Source of the DNA: Alphaproteobacteria bacterium
GTDB taxonomy: Bacteria > Pseudomonadota > Alphaproteobacteria > Reyranellales > Reyranellaceae
NCBI GenBank assembly: GCA_005884705.1
Contig: VBAF01000163.1
Location: forward strand, 1-9,736
Length of the DNA stretch: 9,736 bases
Reading direction: 5' to 3'
Positions 1 through 5,765 of this stretch are shown one piece after another. Position 1 is the stretch's first letter, and each line of letters begins with the position of its first letter. The notes under the pieces were generated by a model. It ran no database searches, was not told the origin of the DNA, and saw only the letters and a list, made by a program, of their open reading frames with translations. A program made the translations under genes and the position numbers.

Positions 1-812
1 AGGCGACCGGCCAGCAGGTCATCATCGACAACAAGCCCGGCGCCTCCGGCAACATCGGCGCCGCGCAGGTCGCGCGCGCGCCGGCCGACGGCTACACCTT
101 CCTGCACTCGGTCTCGAGCACGCTCATCCAGAACCGGGTGATGTTCAAGCAACTGGGCTTCGACCCGGACAAGGACCTCACCATCGTGTCCGGCACCTCG
201 TCGGGCGTGCTGCCGGTCGTGGTCCACAAGTCGCTGCCGGCCGAGGTCAAGGACCTCAAGTCGTTCATCACCTACGCCAAAACCAACAAGATCAACTGGG
301 GTTCGTGGGCGCTCGGCTCCTCGGCGCACATCTTCGCCCAGCGGCTGAACGAGAAGTACGGTCTGGCGATCGAAGTCGTGACCTACAAGGGCGAGGCGCC
401 GATGTGGCAGGACATGGGCGCGGGCTCGTTGCAGGCCGCGATGGGCAGCCCGCAGGCCATGAACGCGCTGCTGGTCAAGGAGGAGGTCCGGCCGATCGTG
501 GCGCCCTCGCGGGTGCGCTACGTCAAGCTGCCGGACGTGTTGACCTCGGCGGAGCAGGGCTTCGACGATCCGGCGCTTACCGTGCGCGGCTGGCTCGCCC
601 TGGCGGCGCCGGCGGCGACACCCAAGGCCATCGTCGAGCGCATGTCGGCGCTTTGGGTCGCGGCCGCCGATTCCGCACCCGGCAAGAAGATGATGGAGAG
701 CTTCGGGCTCACCGAGAAACCGCTGACGCATGACGAGGTGATGGCGGATTACGAGGTGCTGAAGAAAATCCTGATCCCGTTGATCGTGGCGCTCGGCATC
801 AAGCCGGAATAG
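1..812 (+). CDS. Bug/TctC-family tripartite tricarboxylate transporter substrate-binding protein (5' end outside window)
   Basis: The reading frame is open from base 3 to the TAG at 810-812, giving 269 residues. The family is usually about 320-330 residues, so roughly the first 55, including the signal peptide, lie left of the window. The first in-window residues carry the Bug-family pattern NKPGASGNIGAAQVARAPADGYTFL, split here as NKPGASGNIGA then APADGYTFL. The rest is a typical second lobe, including a WGSWALGSSAH stretch, LPDVLTSAEQGF and a GWLALAAPAATP segment before the C-terminal helix. Such proteins bind small carboxylic acids or related metabolites in the periplasm. Some deliver them to a TctA/TctB membrane pair, but many are orphans, and no TctA or TctB gene is visible here. 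A GTG ATG pair at 138-143 is internal and is not the start. The ligand cannot be told from sequence. Confidence 0.93.
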   Translation, partial: ATGQQVIIDNKPGASGNIGAAQVARAPADGYTFLHSVSSTLIQNRVMFKQLGFDPDKDLTIVSGTSSGVLPVVVHKSLPAEVKDLKSFITYAKTNKINWGSWALGSSAHIFAQRLNEKYGLAIEVVTYKGEAPMWQDMGAGSLQAAMGSPQAMNALLVKEEVRPIVAPSRVRYVKLPDVLTSAEQGFDDPALTVRGWLALAAPAATPKAIVERMSALWVAAADSAPGKKMMESFGLTEKPLTHDEVMADYEVLKKILIPLIVALGIKPE

Positions 813-1046
813 TCAGCGCCGGAACTGAAAGTGCTCGTGGCGCGTCGCGCGACCCACCAGCGCCGGATAGTAGAAGAGCTGCGGATAGATCACCGGCGGA
901 TAGACCACGACCGGCTCCGGCGGGGCCGGCGGCGGCTCGTACCACGGCGTCGGCGGCGCCGATGAGCCGCGCAGGACGGTAACCGTCTCGTCGGCGGCGA
1001 CGGCGGGCGTTGCGATGAGGAGCAGAAGCGCGATCAGCCACTTCAT
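813..1046 (-). CDS. small exported Pro/Tyr-rich hypothetical protein
   Basis: This is a 77-residue protein of no family I recognise. Residues 1-18 form a clear Sec signal peptide: MKW, then a hydrophobic core LIALLLLIATPAVA, with likely cleavage after AVA or AVAA. The mature part is about 60 residues. It is rich in Pro and Tyr at residues 31-61 (PPTPWYEPPPAPPEP, YPPVIYPQLFYYP) and ends in a basic, His-containing tail (RATRHEHFQFRR). It has no cysteine, so it is neither a lipoprotein nor disulfide-bonded. Its ATG overlaps the TGA of the upstream amidase as ATGA (1043-1046), which suggests translational coupling and supports this start. Its TGA (813-815) directly abuts the stop of the convergent binding-protein gene. 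Signal peptide and coupling make it a believable gene. The function is unknown; a small periplasmic or envelope-associated protein is the most that can be said. Confidence 0.72.
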   Translation of the reverse strand: MKWLIALLLLIATPAVAADETVTVLRGSSAPPTPWYEPPPAPPEPVVVYPPVIYPQLFYYPALVGRATRHEHFQFRR

Positions 1047-2428
1047 GACGACACCCGCTTGATCGTGTCGACCAGCCAGCGCGCGATGCCGGTCACCCGT
1101 GCATCCTCATGCTGCTGGCCCATCACCTGGACGCCGACCGGCATGCCGCCGACGCTCATCAGCGGCGCCGTGACCACCGGCGCGAACAGCATCGAGCTCG
1201 GCGCGTTGAACACGAAGTCGCCGGTCGGCCGCGGCGCCAGCGGCTGGCCCGGCACGTCGCCCGACCAGAGCGGCGCCGGGCCGGGGCAGGCGAGCGTGAT
1301 CGCCGCATCGGCGAGCGACGCGACGGCGGCATGGGTGGCCTGCGCCGCCTGACGGGCGAGCAGGTTGGTGCGGTACTGGTCGACCGTCATCGCCTCGGCC
1401 TTGGCGATCGTCGCCTTGGCCCGTTCGCTCAACCCATCGGGCGCCGCATCGAGCATGCCGCGCTGGTACCAGCGGTTCTCCCAGCTCGTGATGCCGTTGC
1501 AAATCGATCGGCCGTTGGCGATCGCCTTTTCCAGCGCCTCGACGAACGGATGGTCGGCGCGATGGATCAGGGTGACGCCGGCGGCCTTGAGCTCGCCCAG
1601 CACCTTCGCGAAGCCCGCCTTGGTCGCGGCATCGACCTCGGGCCAGCCCTCGGTCTCGAGCACGATCAGCCGGTTGGGCTTGATCGCGGCCGGCAGCGTG
1701 TCGGGCCCCATCAGGCCGAGCGCGCCGCGATCGCCGCCGCAGCGCTTGGCCATCTCGATGGCGACCTGCCACATGTCCTCGAGCGAGCCGGCGTGCGGCC
1801 CGTGCGTGCTCATGCTGGTCGCCAGCCGCTCGCCGCGATTGATGCCGCCCTGCGTCGGCTTGAGCGCGAAGTTGCCGCAATAGGCGGCCGGCCGGATGAT
1901 CGAGCCGCCGACCTGGGTGCCGATCGCCGCCGGCACCATGTTGGCGCCGACCGAAGCGGCCGAGCCCGACGACGAGCCGCCCGGCGTGCGTGAAGGATCG
2001 AACGGGTTGGTGGTCGGCCCGGGATGGGAGCCGCCGAGCTCGGCCGTCACCGTCTTGGCGAGGATCACCGCGCCCGCCTGGCGCAGCGCCCACACGCCGG
2101 CATTGTCGCGCTTGGGGAAGTTGCCCTTCATCGCCGCACAGCCCATCTCGGTCGGCATGTCCCTGGTCTCGAGCAGGTCCTTGATGGCGATCGGCATGCC
2201 GTCGATCAGGGAGAGCGGCTTGCCGGCCTTCCACCGCGTGGTGCTCGCGTCGGCGGTGGCGCGGGCGCCCGCCTGGTTGATCGCGGTCAAGGCCTTCACC
2301 ACCGGCTCGCGCGCAGCGATAGTCTCGAGGCAGCGCTCGAGATAGGCGCGCGGGCTGTCGTTGCCGTCGGTGAAGCGGCGAGCGGCGTCGTGGAAAGTCA
2401 GCGGCTTGTAGTCGGCGTAAGCGGTCAT
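1043..2428 (-). CDS. amidase signature (AS) family hydrolase
   Basis: With the ATG at 2428 the protein is 461 residues, normal for the AS family. These enzymes hydrolyse carboxylic amides, or related C-N bonds, with a Ser-cisSer-Lys triad. The triad is visible: Lys83 in PIAIKD, cis-Ser152 in PGGSSSGSAA (residues 149-158), and nucleophile Ser176 in GTQVGGSIIRPA. The spacings of 69 and 24 residues match those of malonamidase E2. The segment CGNFALKPTQG follows, as in the family. Val173 stands where many members have Thr or Asp before GGS, a mild variation. A start at 2476 is also open but would lie inside the divergent gene at 2460, and the family-like N-terminus (YKPLTFHDAARRF) begins just after 2428; no strong Shine-Dalgarno sequence precedes either start. 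AS sequences do not predict substrate; glutamyl-tRNA amidotransferase GatA is unlikely because no gatC or gatB is adjacent. Confidence 0.93.
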   Translation of the reverse strand: MTAYADYKPLTFHDAARRFTDGNDSPRAYLERCLETIAAREPVVKALTAINQAGARATADASTTRWKAGKPLSLIDGMPIAIKDLLETRDMPTEMGCAAMKGNFPKRDNAGVWALRQAGAVILAKTVTAELGGSHPGPTTNPFDPSRTPGGSSSGSAASVGANMVPAAIGTQVGGSIIRPAAYCGNFALKPTQGGINRGERLATSMSTHGPHAGSLEDMWQVAIEMAKRCGGDRGALGLMGPDTLPAAIKPNRLIVLETEGWPEVDAATKAGFAKVLGELKAAGVTLIHRADHPFVEALEKAIANGRSICNGITSWENRWYQRGMLDAAPDGLSERAKATIAKAEAMTVDQYRTNLLARQAAQATHAAVASLADAAITLACPGPAPLWSGDVPGQPLAPRPTGDFVFNAPSSMLFAPVVTAPLMSVGGMPVGVQVMGQQHEDARVTGIARWLVDTIKRVSS

Positions 2429-2459
2429 GTCTGATAGCCTAGCATGAGGGAGAACGACC
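2429..2459. promoter_or_regulatory. 31-bp divergent gap between amidase and DUF1761 genes, with Shine-Dalgarno for the + gene
   Basis: Only 31 bp separate the chosen amidase ATG (2428, minus strand) from the ATG at 2460 (plus strand). GAGGGAG at 2446-2452, 7 nt before 2460, is a good ribosome-binding site and fixes the start of the plus-strand gene. The gap is too short for two independent promoters, so at least one promoter must overlap the opposite coding region. I see no convincing -35/-10 pair. Confidence 0.5.
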
Positions 2460-2831
2460 ATGACATTCGCCGGCATGAACTACCTTGCGATCCTGCTCGC
2501 GGCGTTGGCGGCCTTCGGTTCCGCCGTGGGCATGAGCAAGGAGCAGATGGAGACCAATCGCACGGCAGTGCCTTTCATCATCTCCTTCGTGGCGCTGCTG
2601 GTGATGGGCTGGGTGCTGGCCGGCACGCTCGGCCATCTCGGGCCGGGGCAGGTGACGCCGAAGAACGGCATCATCTCGGCGCTGTTCCTGTGGCTCGGCT
2701 TCGTCGTCACCACGATCTTCGTCAACAACGCCTATCCCGGCCGCAAGTACAGCCTGTCGCTGATCGACAGCATCCATTGGCTGGGGGTCCTCGTTATCCA
2801 GGGCGCCATCATCGGCGCCCTCGGAGTTTGA
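2460..2831 (+). CDS. DUF1761-family small integral membrane protein
   Basis: This is a 123-residue protein with four predicted membrane segments, at about residues 6-24, 37-57, 69-88 and 102-121. The N-terminus MNYLAILLAALAAF, the central FLWLGFVVTTIFVNNAYPGR and the C-terminal LIDSIHWLGVLVIQGAIIGA match my recollection of the DUF1761 family. Its members are about 120-150 residues, and their function is unknown. The WY-S-P motif usual after the first helix is absent here; the position reads GSAVGMSKEQM. The start is set by GAGGGAG 7 nt upstream. A second Met at residue 6 is possible but has no ribosome site. The DHFR-like gene follows after 18 bp, so the two are probably cotranscribed. Family assignment is fairly sure; the role is unknown. 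Confidence 0.87.
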   Translation: MTFAGMNYLAILLAALAAFGSAVGMSKEQMETNRTAVPFIISFVALLVMGWVLAGTLGHLGPGQVTPKNGIISALFLWLGFVVTTIFVNNAYPGRKYSLSLIDSIHWLGVLVIQGAIIGALGV

Positions 2832-2849
2832 AGAGGGGGTATCTGAGGC

Positions 2850-3407
2850 ATGCAGCGACCGCGCATCGAGGGCTACGCCGTCATCTCCAAAGAGGGAATG
2901 ATCGCAACCTCCGACGGCAAGTTCCCGGAGGCGATCAAGATCCCGGCCGATCACGAATTCTACCAGCGCGGGGTCGCGGCGGCTTCGGCGGTGGCCAACG
3001 GTCGCCATTCGGCGGAAGGCGGTCCGAAGGAGAAGGAGCGCCGCCGCATCGTGCTTACCCGCCGCGTCGACGTGATCACGCCCGACCCGGACAATCCCAA
3101 CGCCATCCTGTGGAACCCCGCGACCGTGCCGTTCGACGAGGCCTGGGCGCGGCTCTGCATCGACGAAGGCGTGCTGGCGGTGGTGGGCGGCACCGACACG
3201 TTCGAGCTGTTCCTGAACATCGGCTACGACGTCTTCTATCTGACCAGGACCGACGCGAGCGTGCCGCGCGGCCGGCCGGTCTTCCCGGGCGTCGGCACGA
3301 CCACGAGGGTAGAGGGGGTGCTGAGCAAGGCGGGCCTGGTGCACAAGGGCACGCGCATGCTCGACGACTCGGTCAATTGCCGCGTCGAGGAGTGGGTCAA
3401 GGGCTAG
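2850..3407 (+). CDS. dihydrofolate reductase-like / RibD C-terminal-like protein
   Basis: This 185-residue protein has the fold signature of the DHFR/RibD-C superfamily. It opens with an EGYAVISKEGMIAT strand, followed by an NGRHSAEG segment (50-57) in the nucleotide-binding region and a Gly-rich VVGGTDTFELF segment (111-121) where NADPH-binding members carry GG. True folate DHFR also has a conserved acidic residue and Trp in the N-terminal substrate loop, and these are not evident here. I therefore expect an NADPH-dependent reductase of unknown substrate rather than a housekeeping DHFR. The protein has no signal peptide or membrane segment and should be cytosolic. GAGGGGG at 2833-2839 lies 10 nt upstream of the ATG, and the DUF1761 gene ends 18 bp before it. 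A hairpin with a short T-run follows the stop. The fold call is good; the reaction is unknown. Confidence 0.85.
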   Translation: MQRPRIEGYAVISKEGMIATSDGKFPEAIKIPADHEFYQRGVAAASAVANGRHSAEGGPKEKERRRIVLTRRVDVITPDPDNPNAILWNPATVPFDEAWARLCIDEGVLAVVGGTDTFELFLNIGYDVFYLTRTDASVPRGRPVFPGVGTTTRVEGVLSKAGLVHKGTRMLDDSVNCRVEEWVKG

Positions 3408-3409
3408 CC

Positions 3410-3427
3410 GACGGTTTCGACCGTTTT
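3410..3427 (+). terminator. weak Rho-independent terminator candidate after the DHFR-like gene
   Basis: ACGGT (3411-3415), a TTCG loop and ACCGT (3420-3424) form a 5-bp stem, extendable by a G-T wobble, followed by TTT and further T-rich sequence up to 3437. It sits 3 nt past the stop codon at 3407. The stem is short, so this is a candidate only. Confidence 0.42.
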
Positions 3428-3549
3428 CACCGTTTTTGCCAAGCCCACCGTTTCTTCGTTGGCGCGCAGGCAACGATGATGATCGCGGTCGACGGAGAAG
3501 GGCGAAGCTCATGGCGCCGGCAGCATAAGCCTGCTCGAGATGCCGACCT

Positions 3550-3618
3550 ATTCCGGGCAATGGCCGCCCGAAATGTGGGCCTTTTATCGCGTTCGAATCG
3601 CCGGCCATTGCCCGGAAT
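3550..3618. repeat. perfect 17-bp inverted repeat (REP-like palindromic element)
   Basis: ATTCCGGGCAATGGCCG at 3550-3566 is the exact reverse complement of 3602-3618, with a 35-nt spacer. Within the spacer GCCC-N7-GGGC (3566-3580) can form a smaller hairpin. The right arm continues into ...GGAATGAC, an outer end resembling the GGATGACAC end of the element at 6621-6713. It lies between two convergent genes, where palindromic interspersed elements are usual and can stop transcription or protect mRNA ends. It has no transposase and no obvious target-site duplication. The symmetry is certain; membership of a repeat family is inference. Confidence 0.7.
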
Positions 3619-3709
3619 GACCCGTCGGCGCGCTAGATATCCACAACCCACCCATCGTGCGCGGCTTGGAGTTTGATCGCGCCGTGGCGGCCGAGCCGCG
3701 GCGCAGGCG

Positions 3710-4594
3710 TCAAGGCACCTGCTCCAGGCTCGACACCTCGTTGGTCAGCGTGGTGCGGCGCATGTCGCGCACCTCGGTGTGATCGTAGCGGCGGGCGCGG
3801 TGCATGGTCGCGCGGTTGTCCCACATCACCAGGTCGTGCGGCGTCCAGACATGGGCATAGACGAACTTGCGCTGTGTCGCGTGCTCGCTGAGATCGCGCA
3901 GGAAGGCGCGCGCCTCGGGCACCGGCCAGCCCTCGATCTCGCCGGCGTGGCTTGCAAGATAAAGCGACAGGCGGCCGCTCGACGGGTGACGGCGGACGAG
4001 ACGCTGACGCACCGGCGTCCACTTGATCCGCTCCTCGTCGGTGAAGTCGGTGAAGCCCAGGATGCCGCGCGAGAAAATCTGGCTGTGCCGGCAGATCAGC
4101 TCATGCACCTCGCGCTTGGTGGCGTCGTCGAGCGCATCGTAGGCGGCGCGCATGTCGGCGAACTCGGTGTTGCCGCCGGTCGGCGGGATCTTGCGCGCCG
4201 ACAGGAGCGAGTACTTGGCCGGCACCGGCTTGAACGAGCTGTCGGAGTGCCACAGCATGTTGCCGAGCCCGAACAGCCGCCGACGGTCGTCGCGCGCCAG
4301 GATCTTGTTGTTCTTGTCGAGGTTGGAGATGTCGTTCAGGTCCATGCTCATGCGCCGGTCCTGGGGGGCGGCGATGTCGCCGGTCGCCTGCTCGAGCGGC
4401 CCGAGCGCGCGGCTGAAGACGAGCTGCTGGTCGTCGTCGATCGGCTGGTCGTGAAAGACCAGCACGGCGAACTCATCCATGCCGCGATGTACGGCGGCGA
4501 CCTGCTCGGGCGTGAGAGGCTTGCGCAGGTCGAGGCCTGAGACGACGCCCGCGAAGAACGGGCGGTTGACCGGATCGATGGGCTTGATATCCAT
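3710..4594 (-). CDS. TauD/TfdA-family Fe(II)/2-oxoglutarate-dependent dioxygenase, TfdA-like
   Basis: This is a 294-residue protein of full family length. The iron facial triad is His116-X-Asp118 (LWHSDSSF) and His265 (MWDNRATMHRARRYD, residues 257-271). Arg276, 11 residues after the distal His, is the expected 2-oxoglutarate carboxylate binder, with Arg279 and Arg280 close behind. Segments such as YSLLSAR, GGNTEFADMRAAYDAL and EHATQRKFVY track the 2,4-D dioxygenase TfdA of Cupriavidus more closely than taurine dioxygenase TauD, as far as I can align from memory. TfdA oxidatively cleaves aryloxyacetate ethers. Homologues in soil bacteria without a tfd pathway act on other or unknown acids, so 2,4-D is not claimed as substrate. 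GGAGGGG (minus strand, 4613-4607) is 12 nt before the ATG and lies in the end of the regulator gene, which stops 9 bp upstream, so the two are likely one transcript. Confidence 0.93.
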   Translation of the reverse strand: MDIKPIDPVNRPFFAGVVSGLDLRKPLTPEQVAAVHRGMDEFAVLVFHDQPIDDDQQLVFSRALGPLEQATGDIAAPQDRRMSMDLNDISNLDKNNKILARDDRRRLFGLGNMLWHSDSSFKPVPAKYSLLSARKIPPTGGNTEFADMRAAYDALDDATKREVHELICRHSQIFSRGILGFTDFTDEERIKWTPVRQRLVRRHPSSGRLSLYLASHAGEIEGWPVPEARAFLRDLSEHATQRKFVYAHVWTPHDLVMWDNRATMHRARRYDHTEVRDMRRTTLTNEVSSLEQVP

Positions 4595-4603
4595 GGCCGA
4601 ATT

Positions 4604-5277
4604 CTACCCCTCCGGCTTGTGCTTGGGGAGCGCCGACCACTCGCGAAACAGCCTCCCGCCCTGCTGGTCGAACCGCTCGCGCAGCAGCCTGGATGACTGG
4701 ATGCGCTCGACCCGGAAATTCCGGTAGTCGGCCCGCAGCTCGCACCAGGCGCCGATCAGGGTGACGTCGACGTAATAGGCCATGGCGATCGGCCAGATCA
4801 CCCGGTTGGTGCGCCGGCCCTGCTCGTCGCCATAGCCGATGTAGAGCTTGCGGCTGTCGCGGATCGCCGCCCGGATCTCGGCCAGGTCAGCGCCGTCGGG
4901 CTGCGGCACCATGCCGGGCGAGACGTAGACAGGCGCGTCGGCGATGTGGCTGCGCAGGCGCTCGGGCAGCACCACCGTCACCTTGGCCAGCACCGCGTCG
5001 GCGGCGGCCTGCAGGTCGGGATCGCGCAGCCGCCGCACCAGGCGGGCGCCGACCGCTATCGCCTCGACCTCGTCGATGGTGAACATCAAGGGCGGCAGGT
5101 CGAAGCCCTTGCGCAGCACCCCTCGATCGGCACGCGGCGGGCCTGCAGGGTGGCGATGTCGCGATAGACCGTGCGCGGGGTGACTTCGAGCTCCTCCGCC
5201 AGGGTCGCCGCGGTCATCGGCTTCCTGGCCGTGCGCAGGGCCTGGATGATGTCGAAAAGGCGGTCGGAGCGGGGCAT
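4604..5277 (-). pseudogene. WYL-domain (YafY-type) HTH transcriptional regulator, frameshifted
   Basis: Two adjacent minus-strand frames together make one regulator. The 5' part (5277-5086) encodes a DeoR/HTH_11-type winged helix: MPRSDRLFDIIQALRTARK, then MTAATLAEELEVTPRTVYRDIATLQARRVPIEG. The 3' part (in frame from about 5119 to the TAG at 4604) encodes VLRKGFDLPPLMFTIDEVEAI and a WYL domain with VTLIGAWCELRADYRNFRVERI. The frames differ by one base at 5119-5125 (GAGGGGTGC, minus strand). The Gly-rich wing usual between PIEG and the LRxGFDLPP segment (of the EAGVGY kind) is missing. A loss of about 19 bp would explain both the absent wing and the frame change, and adding 19 bp back gives 230 residues, the usual size. 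As written, the protein ends at residue 63 and lacks the sensor domain. A GTG at 5119 could start the WYL part alone. A sequencing error is less likely, because residues are missing as well as frame. Confidence 0.82.
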
Positions 5278-5346
5278 GTCACTACTGACATAACGCTGTC
5301 AGGAGGGGGTTTCTAGTGTGGGACGCTCACTTTCGAGGAGTGTCCC
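5278..5346. promoter_or_regulatory. divergent promoter region between the WYL regulator and the ridA-type gene
   Basis: This 69-bp gap must hold the promoters for the leftward regulator-dioxygenase pair and the rightward RidA-EamA pair. It contains the operator-like palindrome at 5285-5302. A possible rightward -35 (CTGACA, 5285-5290) overlaps it, with only a poor -10 (TTTCTA, 5310-5315, 19-bp spacer). GAGGAG at 5335-5340, 6 nt before the ATG at 5347, is the ribosome-binding site of the RidA gene. The regulator ATG at 5277 has no evident Shine-Dalgarno sequence. Confidence 0.65.
5285..5302. promoter_or_regulatory. palindromic operator candidate CTGACA-N6-TGTCAG
   Basis: CTGACATAACGCTGTCAG has perfect 6-bp arms around TAACGC. 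A further TGTCA at 5277-5281, overlapping the regulator start codon, pairs with the left arm (TGTCA-N4-TGACA), giving three half-sites at uneven spacing. TGACA/TGTCA dyads next to YafY/WYL regulator genes are a pattern I know from other proteobacteria. Its place in the regulator's own divergent promoter suggests autoregulation and control of the RidA gene. The palindrome is seen; the binding is inferred. Confidence 0.6.
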
Positions 5347-5751
5347 ATGTCCCGCATCGAAATGACGACCCCCGTCGTGCCGGCCTTCGCCAAGTTCGCC
5401 CAACGCATCTCCGTGCCGTTTTCGCCGGTCGTGCGCGCGGGCGACTGGGTCTACGTCTCGGGCCTGGCGCCAGTGAATCCCGAGACCGGCGGCTACGACA
5501 TCCTGACGATCGAGCAGCAGGCGCGGCGGGTGATGGAACATCTCAAGAGCTGCCTCGAGGCGGCGGGATCGGCGCTCGATCGCGTCGTTAAGTGCAACGT
5601 CTATTGCTCCAACGGCAGCTACTTCGCCGAGATCAACAAGGTCTACGCCGAGTATTTCACCACGCACAAGCCGGCGCGCATCTTCATCTGCACGGCGGGC
5701 TGGTTCGGTCCGTTCGACATGGAGATCGACTGCGTCGCCCTCGTTCGGTGA
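5347..5751 (+). CDS. RidA/YjgF/Rid-family protein
   Basis: This 134-residue protein is a typical Rid-family trimer subunit. The family lines include VRAGDWVYVSGLAPVNPETGGYD near residues 29-51, QQARRVMEHLKSCLEAAGS (58-75) and HKPARIF (108-114). Arg111 in PAR corresponds to the catalytic Arg that anchors substrate carboxylate in imine deaminases. The C-terminal end has Glu126 in DMEIDCVAL where RidA has VEIE. RidA hydrolyses reactive enamines and imines such as 2-aminoacrylate in the cytosol; other Rid subfamilies have catabolic or unknown roles, and genomic context usually decides. Here it is followed after 14 bp by an EamA transporter and is divergent from a WYL regulator, so a specialised, inducible Rid protein is more likely than the housekeeping copy. 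The start is fixed by GAGGAG 6 nt upstream. Confidence 0.9.
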   Translation: MSRIEMTTPVVPAFAKFAQRISVPFSPVVRAGDWVYVSGLAPVNPETGGYDILTIEQQARRVMEHLKSCLEAAGSALDRVVKCNVYCSNGSYFAEINKVYAEYFTTHKPARIFICTAGWFGPFDMEIDCVALVR

Positions 5752-5765
5752 GCAGGGGTGACGTG

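Larger units (their letters stand above)
3408..3709. other. 302-bp non-coding stretch between convergent genes
   Basis: No believable gene fits here; the ORFs crossing it on either strand are low-complexity shadows. It contains the hairpin at 3410-3427, three copies of ACCGTTT (3420, 3429, 3447) and the 17-bp inverted repeat at 3550-3618. The part 3455-3549 shows nothing recognisable. The segment 3619-3709 is GC-rich and has no clear motif. Confidence 0.6.

Noticed and set aside
2429..2476. Longer amidase start at 2476
   Set aside because: It would place 16 extra codons inside the divergent DUF1761 gene and over its ribosome site. The family-like N-terminus begins after the ATG at 2428.
3420..3453. 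Three ACCGTTT copies as a CRISPR-like or operator array
   Set aside because: Units are 7 bp and irregularly spaced, with no conserved spacer length. They are more likely chance T-rich sequence after a terminator hairpin.
3585..3605. tRNA T-arm-like GTTCGAATC
   Set aside because: The stem around it has only three pairs, and there is no acceptor, D-arm or anticodon arm nearby. It is the loop of the inverted repeat.
2439..3608. 389-codon open frame on the minus strand
   Set aside because: It is antisense to the DUF1761 and DHFR-like genes, with biased Arg/Ala/His composition and no family features.
2444..3676. 410-codon open frame on the plus strand
   Set aside because: It overlaps the DUF1761 and DHFR-like genes in another frame. 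Those genes have ribosome sites and family motifs; this one has none.
3633..3709. Possible gene remnant on the minus strand, with an end reading HDGWVVDI before a TAG
   Set aside because: The peptide looks orderly, but it is under 30 residues outside the dioxygenase gene, lies in a different frame from it, and I cannot assign it to a family.
5110..5130. Programmed frameshift joining the two regulator halves
   Set aside because: A -1 slip on GAGGGG would join the frames, but the run is only four G, there is no clear stimulatory structure, and the wing residues would still be missing. A deletion explains both facts.
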